A stretch of 28,224 nucleotides of DNA from CANHEE01 sp043777755 (GTDB taxonomy: Bacteria > Bacteroidota > Bacteroidia > Chitinophagales > Saprospiraceae): assembly GCA_043777755.1 (NCBI GenBank), contig JAYWHK010000116.1, positions 1-28,224 of the forward strand, read 5' to 3'. How positions within the stretch are numbered: the first letter of the stretch is position 1; each line of letters starts with the position of its first letter. The position numbers and the translations under genes were made by a program. The notes under the pieces were generated by a model, which was given only the letters and a program-made list of their open reading frames with translations, searched no databases and was not told where the DNA came from. Shown piece by piece: positions 7,481 to 15,158 of this stretch.

Positions 7481-8485
7481 CTACATTCCTTCAATTCCTG
7501 TTACTGTTGTATATTTAAACGACAATTTTTTGTCAGGAAAAATAGTTTTGTAAGCGGATTGTACCATAAGTGTACCTTCGTGGAAACCACAAAGAATCAA
7601 TTTTAATTTCCCAGGATAGGTGTTGATGTCACCAATAGCGTAAATCCCAGGGATATTCGTAGCGTAATCAAAGGTATTTACTTCAATTGCACCTTTGTCA
7701 ATATTCAAACCCCAATCTGCAATTGGACCAAGTTTTGGAGAAAGCCCAAAAAGAGGAATAAAGTGATCCGTTTCTAACTTTATTTCACCTTCGGTATCGT
7801 GTTTTACCACCACAGAATTTAGTTTTCCTGCGCCTTCCAAACCAACGACCTGAGAATCTGTCAATAATTTCACTCGACCAGATTCTACCAAATGATGTAC
7901 TTTTTCAACAGAATCTAACGCTCCACGAAACTCTTTTCTTCTGTGAATCATCGTAATATCTGCTGCGACATCTGCCAAAAAAATTGTCCAATCCAATGCC
8001 GAATCGCCACCTCCAGCAATTACAATGCGTTTATTTCTATAAAATTCAGGATCTTTAATGATGTACTCTACACCTTTGTCTTCAAAATCAGCAATGTTGC
8101 CAATTGGTGGTTTTCGAGGCTCAAAACAGCCTAAACCGCCAGCAATCGCAATCACAGGTGCAACGTGTTCTGTTCCCTTGTGCGTTGTCAATTTGAAACG
8201 CCCATCTTCTAATTTTTCTATTGTTTCAGAACGTTCTCCCAAGGTAAAACCTGGCTTGAAAGGCTCGATTTGTTTCATTAAATTATCCACCAAATCACCA
8301 GCCAACACACTTGGATAACCAGGAATGTCATAAATTGGTTTTTTAGGATAAATTTCTGTCAATTGTCCGCCAGGTTGTGGCAAGGAATCAATCAAATGGC
8401 AGCGTAATTTTAACAATCCCGCTTCAAAAACAGTGAATAATCCTGTTGGACCAGCACCAATAATAAGAATATCTGTTTCTATCAT
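7481..8485 (-). CDS. Ferredoxin--NADP(+) reductase, thioredoxin-reductase-like
   Basis: A 334-aa FAD/NAD(P)-binding flavoprotein. FAD site: GAGPTGL at residues 10-16, then the PQPGGQLTEIYP loop that is diagnostic for the TrxR-like ferredoxin-NADP reductase group (YumC type). The NADP site is AGGGDSALDW at 157-166, followed by HRRKEFR for the 2'-phosphate. The second FAD motif is YAIGDINTYPGK near 282-293. There is no CxxC redox pair, which excludes thioredoxin reductase proper. The C-terminal tail (SFKYTTVTG) matches the extra C-terminal segment of this group. It would move electrons between NADPH and ferredoxin or flavodoxin in the cytoplasm. The gene follows the mannosidase gene on the same strand, with a tandem repeat between. 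No promoter was recognised for it. Confidence 0.9.
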   Translation of the reverse strand: MIETDILIIGAGPTGLFTVFEAGLLKLRCHLIDSLPQPGGQLTEIYPKKPIYDIPGYPSVLAGDLVDNLMKQIEPFKPGFTLGERSETIEKLEDGRFKLTTHKGTEHVAPVIAIAGGLGCFEPRKPPIGNIADFEDKGVEYIIKDPEFYRNKRIVIAGGGDSALDWTIFLADVAADITMIHRRKEFRGALDSVEKVHHLVESGRVKLLTDSQVVGLEGAGKLNSVVVKHDTEGEIKLETDHFIPLFGLSPKLGPIADWGLNIDKGAIEVNTFDYATNIPGIYAIGDINTYPGKLKLILCGFHEGTLMVQSAYKTIFPDKKLSFKYTTVTGIEGM

Positions 8486-8493
8486 ATACTACT

Positions 8494-8601
8494 ACGAATT
8501 TTTAATCACGAATTGTTGCGAATTTGCACGGATTGCACGAGTTTTTAATCACGAATTGTTACGAATTTGCACGGATTGCACGAATTTTTAATCACGAATT
8601 G
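8494..8601. repeat. 43-bp tandem repeat, about 2.5 copies
   Basis: Units begin at 8494, 8537 and 8580. The first two differ at only two positions and the third is cut off after about 22 nt. Each unit contains ATCACGAATTG and GCACGGATTGC. The array lies between the mannosidase stop and the reductase start, directly upstream of the latter's ATG, so it would form most of its leader. Phrases like this (TTCGTG/CCGTGCAA) recur between genes in many Bacteroidota genomes, from memory. Confidence 0.85.
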
Positions 8602-8642
8602 CATGACTTATTGACTTATTAACTTACGACTTATTTACTATT

Positions 8643-11180
8643 TTAATACGTATCGGTTAAACTTTTTATTAAAAAATCTTTGTAAAAATCGCCACTTTTC
8701 AAAGTGAACTCTATTGTTTTCGTTTCATTTGGCAAAAGATCAAAATAATTGTCTGACCATTTTCCAAGAGCTTCGGTTTGAATAAATACATTTTTAGCCA
8801 AGGTTTTGCTTTGCAAAATTACTTTATAACCACTTGGCGTGGCTTCAATCTGATGTATAATCTGAGGTGTTGGTAATTTCAAATTTTTCGGATATTCAAA
8901 GTAATAAATAGACGAAGCAATTGTTTTTTCATTGTTTTTTAAATGAATTAAAGCAAAAACTTCTCGTGACGAATGTCCATTTAATAAATTAGCAATGGCA
9001 AAATGAGCGTATTCATTGCTGCTGTTTGCCTTGATATTTTTATGCTTTTCATTGTGTGTCGAAATCAAATTTCCTTGAAAATCAAATACTTGCACTTGAA
9101 TATCCGCATCAATATCTTCTAAAATATCAGATACAACAGCAATTTCTAAATTTTTACCTTTTTTTTCTGGTGAAATCAAAATTGGCGCAAAAGCATTTTT
9201 TACAGCATAATGCAATGCTTTCCAACGACCCAGACCATCAATACCCGACCAAGAAGCCACTTGCCAAACGTCGTTCAACTGCCAGTAAAGCGTTCCCATA
9301 CAATAAGGCATCGCTATTCGATGAGCCTCTATGCCACGGCGCATACCATCGGCTTGTAAAACTTGGCTGACATAGACAAAATCTTCAAATTTTTGAGGAA
9401 CGTGGTATTCTCTGTCCATATATTTACGAATCAAAGTATTTCCTCTTGGGTGTTTTTGATGAACGGTCATAACAGGTGTTTCGAGTCCTCTGTCTTGCTC
9501 CTCTGTGAAGGTCAAAATCGTTTTCCATTCGGGAAAAGATTGAAAACCATACTCACTCATAAATCTTGGCACACGTTGTCGGAATTGCTCAAAAGGCTCT
9601 TCGTCGTGCCAGATTCCCCAATAATGACTATCGCCTTCCGAGTCCGCTTTTGGATTAAATCGGCTGTAACTTGGCGAACTTTCCCAGTAAGCTGTACCGT
9701 TGGCATTTTCTTGAACAACTTTTGGTAAAATGCTCATAAACAGTGTTTTATAATCTCGCCATATTGCATCTTTGCGTTTGGGCGCAAGCGTAAACTGCAT
9801 TTGCCAGCCCCAATTGTGCCACGCTTCGTTGATTTCATTGTTGCCACACCAAACGGCAATACAAGCATGATGTCGCAAACGGCGTACATTTTCGATGGCT
9901 TCTTTTTCAGCATTTTCAAAAAAATCAGCATCGCCAGGATACATCGCACAAGCGTACATAAAATCCTGCCAAACCATGATTCCTTTTTCGTCGCAAAGGT
10001 CATAAAATTCGTCATTTTCATAAATTCCACCGCCCCAAACACGCAACATATTCATATTGGCTGCTGCTGCATCATCAATCAGTGATTCATAATCTTGACG
10101 TTTTACGTTGTCTGGAAAAACACTCATCGGAATGTAATTTGCGCCTTTGGCAAAAACAGGCACGCCATTGAGTTCAAAGTAAAAAGATTCTCCAGTTTTG
10201 TCTTTTTCCCTAACTAATTTCAAAGTTCTTAAACCAATTTTTTTAGAAATGGTTTGATTTTTTTCACCATTATTCAAAATTGTTTTTGTATCGTACAAAT
10301 ACGCTTCGCCTAAGCCATTTGACCACCAACGACGAGGATTTTTTATCCGAATATTATCAATGGTAAAAACACTCAAACCTTGCTGTGTAATGTTTATTTT
10401 TTTTGTAAAAAACTGATTATCAACCTCAAATGAAATTTCTTTTTCACCCAATTGGCTGCTTTCAAGCGTTACGTCTGCTTGTAAAATCGCTTCTTCTTTG
10501 CTCAAAAAAACTTGTTTGATGTTCACTTCTTTGAGTCTGCTACTGTTCCAAGTCGTGAGTTCAATATCTCGCCATATTCCGCAGTTCACAAATCTTGGGC
10601 CCCAATCCCAACCATAATGAAACTGAGGTTTTCGAGAATAGACACGCTCGTTTGTAGGGATTCCAGGCAAAGGAAAAATCCCACCAGCATCTTTAATAAA
10701 CTCATCATGCTTGACCGCAGAATAAAAATAAATACGAATAAAATTATTTTTTTCCTGTAAAATATCTTTCACTTCCACTTGCCAAGAACGAAACGCATTG
10801 TTTGCTTTCAAAATTAATTTTCCATTCAAAAAAACATCAGCGTGCGTATCTAAACCCTTGAAATTCAGCTCAATGTGTTCACTTTTTAATACTTCTGGCG
10901 AGAGGTCAAAATTTTTATCAAAAACCCAATCTTCTTTTTCAATCCACTGAAATTTGCTTTCATTGTCACGGTAAAAAAGGTCTGGAATCAGTCCTTTTTC
11001 CATAAGTGCCGTATGAACAGATACAGGAGTATTGACAGGCAACCACTCGTCGTTCAGTCCAAATTCGGGTTTGAAATTGGACATTTTAAAACGCCAATCG
11101 TTGTTTAATGAAATAGGTGTTTGGGCAGGCAACATATTTTTAAGCATCATAAAAAAAATAAAGATGAGTTTTTTGTTCAT
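8643..11180 (-). CDS. Secreted GH2 beta-mannosidase
   Basis: An 845-aa glycoside hydrolase family 2 protein with a signal peptide (MNKKLIFIFFMMLKNMLPAQ). The frame extends 5 codons further, to 11195, but that ATG overlaps the predicted promoter, so 11180 is preferred. Domain order: GH2 sugar-binding jelly-roll (about 25-210, with HYGWDWGPRF, characteristic of beta-mannosidases), immunoglobulin-like domain, and the catalytic TIM barrel from about 335. The general acid/base is the Glu in WCGNNEINEAW and the nucleophile is the Glu in SEYGFQSFPEW (residues 449 and 543 from this start). The motifs LRVWGGGIYE and YWQLNDVW are also family hallmarks. It would release terminal beta-mannose from mannan or glycoprotein oligosaccharides in the periplasm or outside. 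No SusC/SusD genes or other polysaccharide enzymes adjoin it. Confidence 0.92.
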   Translation of the reverse strand: MNKKLIFIFFMMLKNMLPAQTPISLNNDWRFKMSNFKPEFGLNDEWLPVNTPVSVHTALMEKGLIPDLFYRDNESKFQWIEKEDWVFDKNFDLSPEVLKSEHIELNFKGLDTHADVFLNGKLILKANNAFRSWQVEVKDILQEKNNFIRIYFYSAVKHDEFIKDAGGIFPLPGIPTNERVYSRKPQFHYGWDWGPRFVNCGIWRDIELTTWNSSRLKEVNIKQVFLSKEEAILQADVTLESSQLGEKEISFEVDNQFFTKKINITQQGLSVFTIDNIRIKNPRRWWSNGLGEAYLYDTKTILNNGEKNQTISKKIGLRTLKLVREKDKTGESFYFELNGVPVFAKGANYIPMSVFPDNVKRQDYESLIDDAAAANMNMLRVWGGGIYENDEFYDLCDEKGIMVWQDFMYACAMYPGDADFFENAEKEAIENVRRLRHHACIAVWCGNNEINEAWHNWGWQMQFTLAPKRKDAIWRDYKTLFMSILPKVVQENANGTAYWESSPSYSRFNPKADSEGDSHYWGIWHDEEPFEQFRQRVPRFMSEYGFQSFPEWKTILTFTEEQDRGLETPVMTVHQKHPRGNTLIRKYMDREYHVPQKFEDFVYVSQVLQADGMRRGIEAHRIAMPYCMGTLYWQLNDVWQVASWSGIDGLGRWKALHYAVKNAFAPILISPEKKGKNLEIAVVSDILEDIDADIQVQVFDFQGNLISTHNEKHKNIKANSSNEYAHFAIANLLNGHSSREVFALIHLKNNEKTIASSIYYFEYPKNLKLPTPQIIHQIEATPSGYKVILQSKTLAKNVFIQTEALGKWSDNYFDLLPNETKTIEFTLKSGDFYKDFLIKSLTDTY

Positions 11181-11194
11181 AACAAAATTTTCCA

Positions 11195-11228
11195 CAAAAG
11201 TACAATTTTTTGCGAAGAATGGAACAAT
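11195..11228 (-). promoter_or_regulatory. Bacteroidota-type promoter of the beta-mannosidase gene
   Basis: On the minus strand TACTTTTG occupies 11202-11195 (TAnnTTTG consensus), preceded by ATTG at 11228-11225, with a 22-nt spacer. Transcription would begin near 11190, leaving a leader of only about 10 nt before the ATG at 11180. Confidence 0.5.
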
Positions 11229-11251
11229 TCGTGGTATAAGCAGGCGTATAG

Positions 11252-11363
11252 AAATAAACGTGGTTATTTTGTCGTTGAGAAAAAAGTTATAAATAGCTGA
11301 CTATAAGGAAGTTATTTATAACTTTTTGAGCAATCGACTGAAAAAAATAACTACGTTTATTTT
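11252..11363. repeat. Long imperfect palindrome, possible MITE remnant
   Basis: AAATAAACGTGGTTATTT (11252-11269) is inverted, with one mismatch, near 11345-11362. Nearer the centre AAAAGTTATAAATA (about 11283-11296) is perfectly inverted at about 11313-11326. The centre is a short unpaired loop and the intervening GTCG/CGAC parts also pair. It sits in the 315-nt gap between the divergent mannosidase gene and the unknown gene at 11496. Apart from the two promoters, nothing else was recognised in this gap. Confidence 0.7.
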
Positions 11364-11456
11364 AGCCCAACTACATAGTTCCTGATTTTAGCGAAAATAA
11401 AAAGGAGGGAGAAATTATCAAAGAAAGTCCAAAAAGGATTTTTTTTAATTTTTTTC

Positions 11457-11464
11457 TATCTTTG
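11457..11464 (+). promoter_or_regulatory. -7 promoter element (TATCTTTG) of the unknown gene at 11496
   Basis: TATCTTTG matches TAnnTTTG and is followed by GCG, as at the CvpA promoter. No convincing -33 TTTG lies 19-22 nt upstream. The predicted start near 11469 gives a leader of about 27 nt. Confidence 0.55.
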
Positions 11465-11495
11465 CGAAAGATTTTCAAAATCAAGTTAGCATTTT

Positions 11496-11984
11496 ATGGA
11501 AAAAATAGATTTTCAACATTTTTTAGAGCAATTCCAAGAAGTGGAATTGCCTTTTACATTAAGAACAGAAACTTACGAGGAGCTTTCTGCTGGTCGTGAC
11601 CCCTTGCACATTGCCATGATTGAGCAATATGTGATGGATGAGGACGAAGAAGATGATGGTATGACAGAATACATCGCTTGTTGTCGTTTGCAAAAACATG
11701 ACAATTACGAAGCAGTTATTTACTGGCGTGCTGGATTGCTTACTTATGAGTACGTTCTAAAAACTTATACCAAAGATGGTGTCGGAGTGATTGATAGTCA
11801 GATGATTGCAGGAACAGTAGTCAAAGACGATGTTATGGTGGAAAGTATCGCAACGATTCAAGATGACAGGATTATTTACATCGCTATCGGAGCGTCAGAT
11901 GTACATACCTTGGATTTTGATACTTCCAAAAACAAAGTTCGACATTTGGAAATTTTTGAAGATGGCACGATTGTGGAATCTTAA
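11496..11984 (+). CDS. Conserved hypothetical acidic protein
   Basis: A 162-aa protein without signal peptide or membrane helix, probably cytoplasmic. It is markedly acidic, with a D/E run at about residues 48-55 (MDEDEEDDG). The rest is predicted to be alternating helix and strand: an N-terminal amphipathic helix (FQHFLEQFQEV), strands around EAVIYWRAGLLTYEYVLKTY, and a C-terminal beta-rich part ending LEIFEDGTIVES. I do not recognise the family and assign no function. The ATG follows a TATCTTTG promoter element at a suitable distance. It appears to be a single-gene unit: the next gene begins about 440-500 nt further on. Confidence 0.75.
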   Translation: MEKIDFQHFLEQFQEVELPFTLRTETYEELSAGRDPLHIAMIEQYVMDEDEEDDGMTEYIACCRLQKHDNYEAVIYWRAGLLTYEYVLKTYTKDGVGVIDSQMIAGTVVKDDVMVESIATIQDDRIIYIAIGASDVHTLDFDTSKNKVRHLEIFEDGTIVES

Positions 11985-12489
11985 AGAAATGTAAAAGTTA
12001 AAACCGCAAAATGTAAATTTTTAAAGTACTTTAATCGAGTATTTAATAGACTGCTAAGATTACAGTTTAAGGCAAAAAAAAAGCCGCCCCGTCTTTCCGG
12101 TAGCGGCAATTTGTATGCACTCACTTACTCACACATATCTTGAAACAGTGGAACAAAATGGTTTATTTTTTTATTAGCCGACTGTGTTTTTTGCTCTTGT
12201 TGAGTACAAATTTGAGCTTTTTTTACGGAATAACCGCTACATGAATTGCTTGATTTGTGACATAATAAAATCAACTTATGAATATGTAAAAAATTGAAAA
12301 TCAATGTATTGTAATCTGATTTTGCAATTTTTTTACGAGGTATTTTTTTTATAAAAAAAATATAAATTTAGGTTTTTATACTTTTATAAAAATCTAATAA
12401 TCAGCATTTTAAGATAAAATAGCATGATAAATTTTTTTAAAAATTTTTTCAAAAATAACAATAAAAATAGACTTCAAGAAGACAATACG
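11985..12489. other. Intergenic region before pth with a minus-strand terminator-like hairpin
   Basis: About 440-505 nt (depending on the pth start) without a recognised gene. It contains the GC-rich hairpin at 12074-12107 (listed separately). There is also a second weaker hairpin at 12193-12217, GCTCTTGT with ACAA and GAGC, followed by a T-run on the plus strand. The last 150 nt before pth are very AT-rich. A near-consensus -7 element TACTTTTA at 12379-12386 may drive pth. Confidence 0.5.
12074..12107 (-). terminator. Terminator-like GC hairpin facing the minus strand
   Basis: GCCGC (12083-12087) pairs with GCGGC (12103-12107), and CCG (12089-12091) with CGG (12098-12100), around a TCTTTC loop. 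Nine A residues at 12074-12082 become a U-tract after the hairpin only on the minus strand; the plus-strand side continues AATTTGT. No minus-strand gene was found upstream of it, which suggests an unannotated minus-strand transcript. Confidence 0.6.
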
Positions 12490-13062
12490 ATGAAATACCT
12501 TATTGTAGGACTCGGAAATATAGGCTCAGAGTACGACGAAACCCGCCACAACGTTGGTTTCGCCGCAGCGGACAAGTTGGCTGCTCGCTTTGATGTATCA
12601 TTCAAAAACAATACCCATGGCGATTTGGCAACGTTCAAACACAAAAGCCGCACTTTCATTTTGCTCAAACCTTCAACTTACATGAACCTTAGTGGAAAGG
12701 CTGTTCGTTACTGGATGCAAAAAGAAAACATTGCCAAAGAAAATATTTTGGTAGTGTTGGACGATTTGAATTTGGATTTTGGAAAACAAAGGATTCGTCC
12801 CAAAGGCTCTGATGGTGGTCACAATGGACTCAAAAGCATCGACCAACTTTGTGGTGGCAACGATTATCCACGTTTGCGCATCGGTATTGGCGACAATTTT
12901 AAGCAAGGACGACAGGTCGATTATGTACTTGGCAAATGGACGAATGACGAAATGGAAAAGCTCCCTGACATTCTTGATGTTGCCGTAGAAACGGTTTTGA
13001 ATTTTGGTGTTTTGGGCATCGAAAAAGCCGTTCCACCACCGAATAAAGATAAAAAGAGTTAA
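12490..13062 (+). CDS. pth: Peptidyl-tRNA hydrolase
   Basis: Releases tRNA from peptidyl-tRNAs that drop off the ribosome; cytoplasmic and normally essential. From the ATG at 12490 the protein is 190 aa, the usual bacterial length, and begins with the canonical MKYLIVGLGNIG. Catalytic His is in TRHNVG. Conserved Asn residues are in TYMNLSG and GGHNGLKS, and the conserved Asp is in VVLDDLNLDFGKQR. The frame also stays open to an ATG at 12424, which would add 22 residues (MINFFKNFFKNNNKN...), mostly from very AT-rich DNA. Some Bacteroidota homologues may carry such an extension, so both starts remain possible. The gene is followed by an AT-rich hairpin. Confidence 0.93.
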   Translation: MKYLIVGLGNIGSEYDETRHNVGFAAADKLAARFDVSFKNNTHGDLATFKHKSRTFILLKPSTYMNLSGKAVRYWMQKENIAKENILVVLDDLNLDFGKQRIRPKGSDGGHNGLKSIDQLCGGNDYPRLRIGIGDNFKQGRQVDYVLGKWTNDEMEKLPDILDVAVETVLNFGVLGIEKAVPPPNKDKKS

Positions 13063-13103
13063 AATTTTTTTTTTTTAAATATTTAAAGCTAAAAATTTGA
13101 TAA

Positions 13104-13131
13104 ACTGTAAAAAAACTTGTTTTTTTACAGT
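13104..13131 (+). terminator. AT-rich palindrome after pth, probable terminator
   Basis: ACTGTAAAAAAAC (13104-13116) is perfectly inverted at 13119-13131, separated by TT. The stem is weak and A/T-rich, with the T-tract inside the 3' arm. It separates pth from the T9SS gene and could end transcripts from either direction. Confidence 0.5.
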
Positions 13132-13167
13132 CCATTAGATTTTTTCACAAAATACAATCGTTTTCCC

Positions 13168-14337
13168 ATGAGGAGTATAATTCTACTTTTTACCATTGTT
13201 TTTACAACTTATACGTATGCCAACGCTCAGATAACGGTGGACAACACAACTTTTCCAAAAGCTGGTGACACCTTGCGTTCTTCTTCGATTGCTAATGTAA
13301 AAGGCTACGCTATCGAGAAAGCTGGATTAGGCAAAACATGGGATTTTAGCCAACTTAAAGCATTGACAATTGACGAAACGCTTATTTTGGCTGCAAAAGA
13401 TGGTTCTAAACCAAGCGATTTTCCAAAGGCAACCTTGGTAGAAAAACGTACAAGTGGAGAAACATACATCGTTGCTAATACAAAAACGTATGAAACGATT
13501 GGTTTCGTCGGACCAGATCCAACGGGTTTGGGTGTTGCGACTTCTACTAAAATCAATCCTGCATCAATCAATCGCCGTGCGCCAATGAATTTTTTGGATT
13601 TGAACAACACCAATTCTGCGTTGAGTGTTTCGATTCCATTAACGGGGCTTCCAGATTCTCTCTTGGGACAAATCGGTCAATTGGCTGCCTTTGTTGATTC
13701 TTTTAGAATAAAATTTACGGCTACTCGCACTGACTTAGTAGATGGTTATGGAACAATCAAAGTGCCAATGGGTTCGTATGAAGTCTTGCGTGAAAAACGC
13801 TTGCAATATAGTAATACTAAACTCGAAGCGCATACCAAATTGTTCAATAACTGGACAGACATCACGACTTTTTTTCCAGCAGGTCAATTGCCACCACAAA
13901 TCAAAAATTTTGTAGGAACAGATACAAGTTTTACCTATAGTTTTTTCAGCAATAAACACAAAGAAATTATCGCTGTAGCAACAATGGACAACCTTGACAA
14001 TGCAAAAGTGACTAATATTTCTTTTAAAAATATTAAAAAACTTACGCCTACAATTGATTTGGCTAATTTTGACAACCGTCCAGATGTTCGTGCCTATCCA
14101 AATCCTGCAACAGATGAGGTGAATTTAGAAATGACTAACCTTACCGCTGGTACTTATACACTCAAAATTTATAATCTTTTGGGTTCTGTTATTTGGCAAG
14201 AAACCCATAGTGTTGCTGGTTCAAAAACTGTAAAAGTTGATGTTACACGCTTGCGCAAAGGTTCTTATCTTTACAGTGTCAGCAATGCCAACGGAAAAAT
14301 ACTTTCTACAAAACGTTTGCTCATTATGAAAGCGTAA
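13168..14337 (+). CDS. Secreted protein with C-terminal T9SS sorting domain
   Basis: A 389-aa protein. The ATG at 13168 gives a proper signal peptide (MRSIILLFTIVFTTYTYANA, then QITVDN). The frame runs open upstream to a TTG at 13117 inside the terminator-like palindrome, which was rejected as the start. The body (about 25-300) is a beta-rich region without a family I recognise; it includes the segment TRTDLVDGYGTIKVPMGSYE seen in other Bacteroidota secreted proteins. The last 80 residues form a type A Por secretion-system sorting domain: AYPNPATDEVNLEM, YTLKIYNLLGSVIW, and GSYLYSVSNANGK with a final KRLLIMK strand. The protein should be exported by Sec, moved across the outer membrane by the type IX system, and anchored or released there. 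Substrate or role is unknown. Confidence 0.85.
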   Translation: MRSIILLFTIVFTTYTYANAQITVDNTTFPKAGDTLRSSSIANVKGYAIEKAGLGKTWDFSQLKALTIDETLILAAKDGSKPSDFPKATLVEKRTSGETYIVANTKTYETIGFVGPDPTGLGVATSTKINPASINRRAPMNFLDLNNTNSALSVSIPLTGLPDSLLGQIGQLAAFVDSFRIKFTATRTDLVDGYGTIKVPMGSYEVLREKRLQYSNTKLEAHTKLFNNWTDITTFFPAGQLPPQIKNFVGTDTSFTYSFFSNKHKEIIAVATMDNLDNAKVTNISFKNIKKLTPTIDLANFDNRPDVRAYPNPATDEVNLEMTNLTAGTYTLKIYNLLGSVIWQETHSVAGSKTVKVDVTRLRKGSYLYSVSNANGKILSTKRLLIMKA

Positions 14338-14343
14338 AATAAC

Positions 14344-15027
14344 GTGAACGAGACGCCTACATATTACTATGACTACCTGATTTGCGAAGAAATGTTTCTT
14401 GGCGATTGGGAGAATCTTCTCAGCATTGGTTGGGACAGGATGGGCTATTATTTTTTTCGCAAACAATTAGAATACCACGAAGGTTTCGACAGCAACCTTG
14501 ATTATTATAAATACACCTTACAAATCATGCCTTTGCGTTTTGAATTGAAAAATAATTTTTTCTTTTCAAAAAGCCAGCGAAGTATAAAAAAACGCAACGC
14601 AGACCTCCGCATAGTATATCAAAAAGCAACTTTGGACGCTGTAAAATTAGACCTTTTTAACCGTTGGCACAATGCCCGTTTTGGTTATTTTAGCCGAATA
14701 GAGCAATGGATTCATACGGATAATCGTCCATTTTCTTGTATGGAATGTTGTCTTTATTTGGAAGATACATTGGTTGCTTGCAGTTTTTTTGATGTTACTG
14801 CTAACTTTACGTATAGTACCTTAGCATTTTTTGCACCAGAAGAATCCAAACGCAGTTTGGGGATTTACACCATGATGTGCGAAATCGAATACGCTATTGC
14901 TAAACGAAAAACACATCATTACCCTGGTCATGCACACCACGAAAAGACCATGTACGATTATAAGAAAAATTTTGCCAATGCGGAATATTTCGACTGGTCA
15001 AGTACTATTTGGAAAAATCTAAAATAG
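14344..15027 (+). CDS. Arginyl/leucyl-tRNA--protein transferase-like protein
   Basis: A 227-aa protein starting at GTG, 6 nt after the stop of the previous gene, so probably cotranscribed with it. An ATG at 14392 is the alternative, but it would cut conserved N-terminal sequence. The layout fits the ATE/Bpt family: GWDRMGYYFFRKQL, then SKSQRSIKKRNADL (compare the SxSQRRxxxRN core of the family), then the GNAT-like half with STLAFFAPEESKRSLGIYTM and HHEKTMYDYKKNF (compare the family's KRSLGTF...KMxYKxxF). These enzymes move an amino acid from tRNA to the N-terminus of a protein and so mark it for degradation. The cysteine cluster of the N-terminal domain of canonical members is not visible here. 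Substrate specificity cannot be assigned. Confidence 0.68.
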   Translation: MNETPTYYYDYLICEEMFLGDWENLLSIGWDRMGYYFFRKQLEYHEGFDSNLDYYKYTLQIMPLRFELKNNFFFSKSQRSIKKRNADLRIVYQKATLDAVKLDLFNRWHNARFGYFSRIEQWIHTDNRPFSCMECCLYLEDTLVACSFFDVTANFTYSTLAFFAPEESKRSLGIYTMMCEIEYAIAKRKTHHYPGHAHHEKTMYDYKKNFANAEYFDWSSTIWKNLK

Positions 15028-15099
15028 TTAAATTTTTATTTTTATCGAAAAAAATAAAAAAAATTTTAAAAAATATATACAAGATAAAATATATCTTCG

Positions 15100-15107
15100 T
15101 ATATTTG
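15100..15107 (+). promoter_or_regulatory. -7 promoter element (TATATTTG) of the 92-aa gene
   Basis: TATATTTG fits TAnnTTTG; the expected start near 15112 leaves a leader of about 47 nt. No clear -33 element is visible in the A/T-rich sequence upstream. Confidence 0.45.
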
Positions 15108-15158
15108 TAGCTCACGAAACAAAAATATTTTTAATAATTTAACAAAACGAAAAAAAGT

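Noticed and set aside
7481..8485. Thioredoxin reductase
   Set aside because: The fold is similar but the redox CxxC is missing and the PQPGGQLTEIYP loop and C-terminal tail fit ferredoxin-NADP reductase.
8494..8601. Short CRISPR array
   Set aside because: The units are contiguous tandem copies without unique spacers, and no cas genes are nearby.
9056..9728. Two plus-strand frames of 104 and 121 codons within the beta-mannosidase gene
   Set aside because: Shadows of a confidently assigned minus-strand gene; no family similarity.
13117..13167. TTG-initiated upstream extension of the T9SS protein
   Set aside because: It overlaps a perfect palindrome and would hide the signal peptide; the ATG at 13168 is better.
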